Assembly (NCBI GenBank): GCA_039819115.1
Contig: JBCBST010000124.1
Location: 1 to 9,225 of the forward strand
DNA length: 9,225 nucleotides
Direction: 5' to 3'
Origin: JBCBST01 sp039819115
GTDB taxonomy: Bacteria > Bacteroidota > Rhodothermia > Balneolales > Balneolaceae
The notes beneath the pieces are model-generated. The model was not told the DNA's origin. It saw only the letters and a list, made by a program, of their open reading frames with translations, and ran no database searches. Positions 1 through 6,100 of the stretch are shown piece after piece (the first letter of the stretch is position 1; each line of letters opens with the position of its first letter). Both the position numbers and the translations under genes were made by a program.

Positions 1-95
1 ACTTCAGATAAAAACTTATCGCATTCTTGTTGATTTGAGGTAAAATTTTTGAAATTCCTGAGTGTTCTATGTGCTCGTGATTTTACGGATATCAT
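1..95 (-). CDS. Start of a downstream gene, candidate immunity protein (partial, runs off the window)
   Basis: An ATG at 95-93 lies 5 nt after the stop of the RHS-core/toxin gene and opens a frame of 31 codons with no stop before the window edge. The other two frames on this strand are closed early. The peptide begins MISVKSRAHRTLRNFKNF. It has no signal peptide, so it is probably cytoplasmic. No strong Shine-Dalgarno sequence is visible, so translation may depend on coupling to the upstream gene. GC is about 31%, the lowest in the window. In polymorphic toxin loci the gene right after the toxin tip usually encodes the matching immunity protein; the assignment here rests on position only, and 31 codons is too short to recognise a family. 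Confidence 0.5.
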   Translation of the reverse strand, partial: MISVKSRAHRTLRNFKNFTSNQQECDKFLSE

Positions 96-100
96 AACAA

Positions 101-451
101 TTAAAATACTATTCTAACTACTTCAGAACCTCCTCTATTTATCAGCTCTCCATGAGTGCTCAACATATCCATCAATTTCTCATTAGCAAATGAGGCATTG
201 ATATTTATTTCTGAAGCTCCATGTGATCTCGCTGTTTCAATAAGTGATCTTAATGCCTTTAATGGTCCTTTCCCTCCACCTAAAGATCCATCAAACATTT
301 TAACATCAACATTCGCAATACCATCGGAGACACTGAATGTACCACTTAACTCTCTAAAAGCATCATCTCCCAATCCAAAATCGCTCGCCTTTAACGCCCT
401 GCTAATTCCTGATCCAGCATCATCTACCATGTTTCTTGCTGCTTGACCTAT
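101..451 (-). other. Variable C-terminal tip domain, candidate toxin, faintly GNAT-like
   Basis: This segment encodes residues 342-457, after the RHS core and hydrophobic linker, where polymorphic toxins carry their exchangeable effector. I do not recognise a characterised toxin family. Predicted order is strands (FRELSGTFSV, ANVDVKMF), a glycine-rich turn (GSLGGGKGP), a helix (LKALRSLIETARSHGA), a strand (SEININAS), a helix from N431 and a final strand (EVVRIVF). The order of glycine loop, helix, strand and conserved-position Asn resembles the acetyl-CoA-binding half of GNAT acetyltransferases, but the domain is short for that fold. GC is about 38% over 121-360 by hand count, well below the upstream part of the same gene. 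Confidence 0.55.
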
Positions 452-1474
452 AACATTTCCTACATTATCCACAGGAGTCCCTGGTAAGTGATCAGCCCCG
501 GGGTTTGGGTCAACCGCATTTGCTAAAGTACCCGCAGCAGTTGCTGTAGGCCCGGGATTCCTCATTGCCCAAGTAGCAACTCGTGTAGCTAAAGCAGGGG
601 AAAACATGGCGATTGCACCTGTTACACCTCCTAAAAAGTTTGCTCTATTTTCTACTCTCTCTTCGGCGATAACTTGGGTAGAGGTTCTTTGTCCGGTACG
701 TAGTTGTCTTGCTCTTCGATCTCCTGCAATATCACATCTAGGGCAGCTTGCTGACATACCAGTTGGATCAACCAGATTCAACGGATTATTATGTACATAA
801 TGATAGGGCGTCCATCCTGGAAACTGATCCACTAACGGATCAATCTGCAAGAACCTACCAATCATTGGATCATAGTTCCGTGCATTCATATAGTCCAGGG
901 TTAACCCGGCTTCATCATCCCGTTCGTGGCTGGTAAATTTATAATTATCATTCGGATTCGCAGAGTTGTTACTTCGTCCGGGCATGACCAACCCAAACGC
1001 GTAATAATCGTCGTAGCTGATGACGTTACCGTCCCCGTTTACGGTAGTACGCACCGAACCCAAATGATCTTTGATAAAGTATGTGCGACCTTTATGGGTT
1101 TGTATGGTATAGGTTACCGTGGTGTATCCCCAGGCTCCCACCTGGTCGCGCATTCCCAGCTTGATCTGCACCGTGGTTTGCCCGGGTGCTAACTCGTAGC
1201 ATCCATTTCCGGGGTTACCGTTCAGTACAAAGCATTTACTGAACTCATCCACGTTACTGACCTGCAACACATCGTTAATATACCAGCGCGATCCCGTCCA
1301 TGGGGCACCTTCTGGATCGTAACTGGCGTAACGGTCAAATACAACATCTTCAGCATTATAGAACCAGCTCCGGTCAGGCTCGGCTGTAATAATCGCTACC
1401 GGAGGAAGATTGCCCCCAAATACCTCACTACCAATAAAAAGTGCGAATAATAAGAAACAAATACGCTTAGTCAT
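101..1474 (-). CDS. Exported PKD-like / RHS core / variable C-terminal (candidate toxin) protein
   Basis: The protein has 457 aa. The ATG lies 6 nt after the preceding stop and opens a short signal peptide (CFLLFALFIG, probable cleavage near residue 20). Residues 22-125 look like a PKD/Ig-type beta-sandwich (PPVAIITAEP, ASYDPEG, VQIKLGMRDQVGAWGYTTVTYTI), with Cys81 and Cys92 as a possible disulfide. Residues 128-240 are the hyperconserved RHS-associated core: TYFIKDHLGSVR, SYDDYYAFGLVMPGR, FTSHERDDEAGLTLDYMNAR, NYDPMIGRFLQIDP, YHYVHNNPLNLVDPTGM. Next come a CPRC motif (244-247), a hydrophobic stretch (about 280-303), a Pro/Gly/Ala linker typical of pre-toxin regions, and a C-terminal alpha/beta domain (about 342-457). 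RHS core proteins usually carry long YD repeats before the core; here these are missing and encoded two genes upstream. The core assignment is firm. Toxin function is inferred from position. Confidence 0.92.
   Translation of the reverse strand: MTKRICFLLFALFIGSEVFGGNLPPVAIITAEPDRSWFYNAEDVVFDRYASYDPEGAPWTGSRWYINDVLQVSNVDEFSKCFVLNGNPGNGCYELAPGQTTVQIKLGMRDQVGAWGYTTVTYTIQTHKGRTYFIKDHLGSVRTTVNGDGNVISYDDYYAFGLVMPGRSNNSANPNDNYKFTSHERDDEAGLTLDYMNARNYDPMIGRFLQIDPLVDQFPGWTPYHYVHNNPLNLVDPTGMSASCPRCDIAGDRRARQLRTGQRTSTQVIAEERVENRANFLGGVTGAIAMFSPALATRVATWAMRNPGPTATAAGTLANAVDPNPGADHLPGTPVDNVGNVIGQAARNMVDDAGSGISRALKASDFGLGDDAFRELSGTFSVSDGIANVDVKMFDGSLGGGKGPLKALRSLIETARSHGASEININASFANEKLMDMLSTHGELINRGGSEVVRIVF
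755..1093 (-). other. RHS-associated core module ending in DPTGM
   Basis: This segment encodes residues 128-240 of the downstream protein. It holds the complete C-terminal RHS core, from KGRTYFIKDHLGSVR to NPLNLVDPTGM. In studied Rhs and TcC proteins this region plugs the cage and includes an aspartyl autoprotease that releases the toxin just after the DPxG-L/M motif. The key positions are present here: D202, D212 and D236, with DPTGM at 236-240. Read directly after GGQIIGQ at the end of the shell protein, it would give a normal continuous RHS sequence. Confidence 0.85.
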
Positions 1475-1480
1475 GATCGT

Positions 1481-3175
1481 TTAGTTTTGAGTGGTGTGTT
1501 GCAGAGCATAGGTATTCCATTTGGCCAGACGTCGGGCGTAGGCATCCTCCGGCCAGCGCTGAAGGTAGATCTCGTATAGATCGGTGTAGGGTATATACTG
1601 CTCCGTTTGGTAATACCCTGTAAGTTGAAGGCGAGTATATTGTCGCTGGTACCACTCCGAAAAGTCATCCAGTGTGGCAATGGTTTCCAAGGTAAGAAGT
1701 GCCTCTTCGGGTTGGTTATGCCTGAGCTGCTGTTCAGCCAGTTTCAGTGCCCCCCTAACTTGTTGCTTCCGGGTTCCGCTACTAGAGAGCTTACGTAGGG
1801 CTTTTTGCTGTTTTTCGGACATATCGGCCTGCGCATACGCTCTCTCTAATCGAAGTAAGAGTTTTCTACGGTTCATGTTAGTGGCAGAGGGTTCCTGCAA
1901 ACGCCGTTCCATCATTCGAATTCCTTTTCGCACACTATCCGGGCTAGATGACTGAAGATAGGTTTCCATGACTGCCTGGCGGCTATAAGTCATAACCATA
2001 TCCCAATTGGCCGGGTGGGCCTGAGCCTGCATAAAGTGGTAACGGGCCTGTTCTCTGTTACCTGCGTGGAGATTAAGCTCTCCTTTTAAGTATTCCAGGT
2101 ACTGCAGCCGTTTGGGTTGCTGTTCCGTTTGTTCTACCTTATCAATATGTGCAAGCGCAGCAGAAAGCCCCTGCCCCTCCCACAGCTTGTAGGCGTATCG
2201 ATACTCAAAATCATCGATTTCCTCTCCTCCGGCATGTTCTGCCCGGTAAGCCCGGTATCGGGAACGCGCTTCCGCCAGTTCTCCGGCCTCCAGAGCCTGC
2301 ATAGCTGATGCATACCCATAACGGGTTGCCTGGCTAATGTCTCCAAGTCGCTTCATCACTCCCTGGTAATCATCAACAAGGGCCATGGTAGCAGATGTGG
2401 GTACAAATGCGACCTGGTCCAGATCGTATCGCATGGATACCGTTTGGGGGCCTGCGATATCCTCCAACCATACCACGTGGTTGGTATGCCCTGGGCGCCA
2501 TTCCCACTGCCATTCTCCATCCCGCTGAAAGACAAACTTAAATGGAATATCTGGTTGGGTTCCAGCTGGAAAGTTTACGCTCACTTCCCATTTATGTTCT
2601 CCCGTTTGGGTCATGCTCTTGCGCCCCTGCTCTAATTCGAAGGAGAGAGGTGCTCTTCCTCCCATCAAAGCCACGGCTTCCAACTCTGAATCCATTCCTC
2701 CAAACCCGGTCACATCCAGCGTAAACAAAACCTGGGTTACGGTTTGCCTGATTCCGGGAGTCTGACGATCATTAAACCATACTGGCACCTGACTGGCCCG
2801 TCCTGCTGCAGTATACACCCGGTTACCTCGTTCTTCCCATTCTTCGGCACCATTAGTTCGAAGTATTACATACTTGTACCATATGGGTGCTGGTGGATTT
2901 GTTTGCGGGTCCAACTGTCCGGTAAAAACTTTAGATCCGGATTGTGGGGTCAATACGAGCTCTCCTTCAGCAGTCCAGTTACCCAATTCAGTAATATTCC
3001 CACGTACCACTACACGATCGCCTGGCTGTAAATAGGCATATTGCATATCCACGGCAAACGAAAGAGTTTGCCCCCACACCTGTTGGCCACCTGATATAAG
3101 CAGGATCATAGCCAGTATTGAGTATCTCAGCATCATTTGTTTTCTCGTTATTTGTTGCGTACTACTTAGCATCAT
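1481..3175 (-). CDS. Exported protein with N-terminal CBM20-type domain, second beta-sandwich and TPR-like helical C-terminus
   Basis: The protein has 564 aa from the ATG at 3175. A GTG at 3184 directly abutting the upstream stop, and ATGs at 3172 and 3136, are alternatives; all keep the hydrophobic signal ending near VWGQ. Residues about 38-122 match CBM20 starch-binding domains: FAVDMQY, PGDRVVVRGNITELGNW, then IWYKYVI and EEWEERGNR, including the usual aromatic residues. Residues about 148-238 form a second beta-rich domain with similar features (FKFVFQRDGEWQWEWRPG, TNHVVWL). From about 265 to the end the protein is helical and rich in Ala, Leu, Gln, Tyr and Arg (ALEAGELAEARSRYRAYRAE, YLKGELNLHAGNREQARYHF, LKLAEQQLRHNQPEEALLTL), which looks like degenerate TPR or solenoid repeats. 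It sits between the two halves of a split RHS protein with gaps of 9 and 6 nt, so it is probably co-translated and may be an adaptor or chaperone. That role is inferred. No catalytic domain is visible. Confidence 0.88.
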   Translation of the reverse strand: MMLSSTQQITRKQMMLRYSILAMILLISGGQQVWGQTLSFAVDMQYAYLQPGDRVVVRGNITELGNWTAEGELVLTPQSGSKVFTGQLDPQTNPPAPIWYKYVILRTNGAEEWEERGNRVYTAAGRASQVPVWFNDRQTPGIRQTVTQVLFTLDVTGFGGMDSELEAVALMGGRAPLSFELEQGRKSMTQTGEHKWEVSVNFPAGTQPDIPFKFVFQRDGEWQWEWRPGHTNHVVWLEDIAGPQTVSMRYDLDQVAFVPTSATMALVDDYQGVMKRLGDISQATRYGYASAMQALEAGELAEARSRYRAYRAEHAGGEEIDDFEYRYAYKLWEGQGLSAALAHIDKVEQTEQQPKRLQYLEYLKGELNLHAGNREQARYHFMQAQAHPANWDMVMTYSRQAVMETYLQSSSPDSVRKGIRMMERRLQEPSATNMNRRKLLLRLERAYAQADMSEKQQKALRKLSSSGTRKQQVRGALKLAEQQLRHNQPEEALLTLETIATLDDFSEWYQRQYTRLQLTGYYQTEQYIPYTDLYEIYLQRWPEDAYARRLAKWNTYALQHTTQN

Positions 3176-3184
3176 GTTTCCCAC

Positions 3185-6100
3185 TTAGTGTTGAATTTGT
3201 CCTATGATTTGTCCGCCGGCCAGTATGTTAATGTACTGGAGGGAACCTGTCCCATTTACAACCGCCATGGTCTGTCCATCTGCACCGCGGATGTAGTATT
3301 GACCCGCACCGTCCTTAACCTGTTTCTTTATCCGGTTGCCATCCGCATCGTAGGCATAGGTAATGGCCTGGCTTCCAGCCACTACCCAAGACGGAAGATT
3401 GCGCCAGTCGTAGGTCGTATTTTTCAGGTTCTGTACATCACTGCTAACCATATTACCTCGAGCGTCGTACCCAAAGCTATTCGTTACTGCCGAGCCCGTG
3501 CCATTACGGAGTGAAACTGAGCTGTATTTATTGGTATTGGTGAGAAAACTCACTGACTCAAGGCTATTGAGACGCGAACTGCCCGTGGACCCTATTCGAT
3601 TCAGTTTGGTGATGTTACCGTTTGCGTCATACGTATACCCGACATCATAAGCACCCGTGGATGACACCGAACACCCGCTACTGCCATAACACGCCGTAGT
3701 GAGGCGATTTGCACTATCATAACCATAATAGTAATTGGCTGCGGTTGCAGATTCTTCCCGTTGTACCCATTGCTGATGAGTGATGTTGCCGTTATTAGCA
3801 TAGGCTAAATCCATTGCAAATTGATCGCTACCTAAACTGCCGGGGTTGTTCAGCTTGTCCATCCACCCCTGTACGGTATAGGTGTAATCGACTACTTGAG
3901 AGCCATTCCCAAGCCGTAACTGTTTCATCTGCCCATCGGCGTAATACGTATATTCCGCCTCTTTTAACGCCTGGCCCTCGTCATTGGATTCACCGGACCT
4001 TACTTCAGAAATCCGCCCAAATCCATCATAGCTATACCAGAAATAGTGATCGTTACTGGTACCCGATGGGTCGTAATGTATACGGGTAACCCGGCCCAAC
4101 TCGTCATAGGTATAGGCAATGGTAATAAGTCCAATAGAACCTGATATATCCTGTTTTACCCATTCCACCAGCCCCAATTCGTTATAGCTGTAATAGGTTT
4201 TATGGGGATCGCCTTCCAAATCGGTAAGATCATATGCCCATACTTGTGCCAGACGACCTCTCAGGTTTTGGGCCCCGCTATACCCATTGGCAGCATCGTA
4301 TTTGTATTCTACAAGCTTTTGGTGGTCGCTGGTTGGAAACGTCTTGCTATTTGGATCCGCACTGGAAAAACTGGTGCCCCCATAATACTCTCCCGTTTCC
4401 GTTATTCGATCCAGGTCATCGTATTTGATATAAGAGTATTTAACGGGATAGATATTAAGCCCGCCAAAGGTCGTTCTGGAGGCATCCCATCCGTGCTCAT
4501 TGTATCCCCTGAACCGGTAACTTCCTTCATCTACAAGCATTCTACCTGTGGTAAAAAAGTTATAGGAAGGTTCATAATCATCTATGAGTACTACATCACC
4601 ATTGGCATCATCCTCAATTTGGCCGGTGTATCCACCATAGCTCGTAGAAATGGAAAACTCAAAATCGACAACAGAAGGCTTTATTGCGGTGAAGGTTTTA
4701 TTGACCGTAGAATTATTGGTCTGGTATAGGGACTGATAAGAAAAAGAAGCAGATGGCTTAAGTCCGGCATGCTCCGTAAATCTTAATCTTCCTTTATCAT
4801 CGTAACGATAGTCTGTAGGGTTATCCTGATCAGGTAACGAAGATTCTGTTAATTGTCCCCGCTGGTTGTAGGTATAAGTCGTAGCCAGACCTTTGGGATC
4901 TTCCACCCGCACCAGGTTCCCGCGTAGGTCATAGGCAAACTCAGTGACCAAGTCGGAGGAAGAACGAGTGAGTTTACTGTCTCCATTCATGTCAACGCCA
5001 CTGGCAATGGTTTGTCCCCACCCGTCAGTGTAGGTAATGGTTCGCTTGTTATCAGGGTCGGTGATTACCGTTTTGTGGAGGGTGTTTACTGCCCAGGTTT
5101 TAGCCGGGGTGCTGGCTTGTGCGGCCGTTGCAAAGGTCTCCGTTGTGTTGAGCCCGTAGCTGGTTCCCACATCATAGGTTCCCCCACCTGGAAGTCGTTG
5201 TTCAATCACCCGCGCCAAAGGCGTGTCTTCGTATTCGGTGTAGGAATACGGATAGTTTTCCCCACCCGAAACCCCATCATACTCGTTATCCAATTCCGAA
5301 TCCTCAAACACCGTACTGGGTGCCGCAAAGGTAGCCCCAAAGGGATCGGAGAAATACTCCTGCTGATTGCTTACCTGGAACGGGCGTGACACAGACTCTG
5401 GCAGTCCCCGGTTGTTGTACTCTGTAGCGGTAATGATGGCATTGTTGCTATTATCACGTAATTGGGTCTGGACAGATCGTCCTAAGCCATCTAGATATCC
5501 TACATTGGTTTGACTTTCATAGAGTGCCCGAATCTGAGAAACATTCAGTTTTGCATCAAACAAAGCTACTTCATCAATTAAACCCTGGAAAGAACCTGCA
5601 AAACCACCAAGCAAGTCGCCAGCTAGCCCAAGAGCAATGTTTGAAAGATCCGAATCACTTAGGGCTTGCGTCCAGTCGCCCCAGCTTACAATAGACTGTC
5701 CATTAAGATATACTGATAGATCTTGTTCATTCGCCGAATAGGTAACGGCTAAATGGTACCATTGGTTATTGTTTATAGTTGTAGAAACCGATTTTGTTTT
5801 ATTATCGGAGGGCGTACGCATATAAACTTTTATCGTGTTTCCATCTGCCCCAATGATCAAATTTTTTCCTGATATCCCAGCCTGAGCAAACAGCACATTA
5901 TCAATGCTACCACTAAGACTGCTGCTTCCATCTGATGATTCTGCCTCTCGGTTGAACCATAAAGATACACTAAACTCACTAGGTGTATCCATTTCATCAA
6001 TATCGTCCATGGTTATCTGACGAGCTTCTACCGGAAAATAGATAGCGGCTCCTCTAGGTGATGAATTAAAGTCAAAGGCTAGCCCTAGAGATGGAAAAGC

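Noticed and set aside
1474..3187. Simple frameshift or mobile-element insertion breaking one RHS gene
   Set aside because: No inverted or direct repeats flank the middle gene, no transposase is present, and the downstream half has its own start, signal peptide and added PKD-like domain.
4202..4729. Plus-strand open frame of 175 codons opposite the RHS gene
   Set aside because: It lies fully inside the YD-repeat coding sequence, shows no recognisable domain or ribosome site, and is explained by antisense reading of repeat-biased codons. The other plus-strand frames were rejected on the same grounds.
3185..5000. Tandem DNA repeats in the YD region
   Set aside because: The repeats are visible only as short protein motifs; the DNA copies are too diverged to count as nucleotide repeats.
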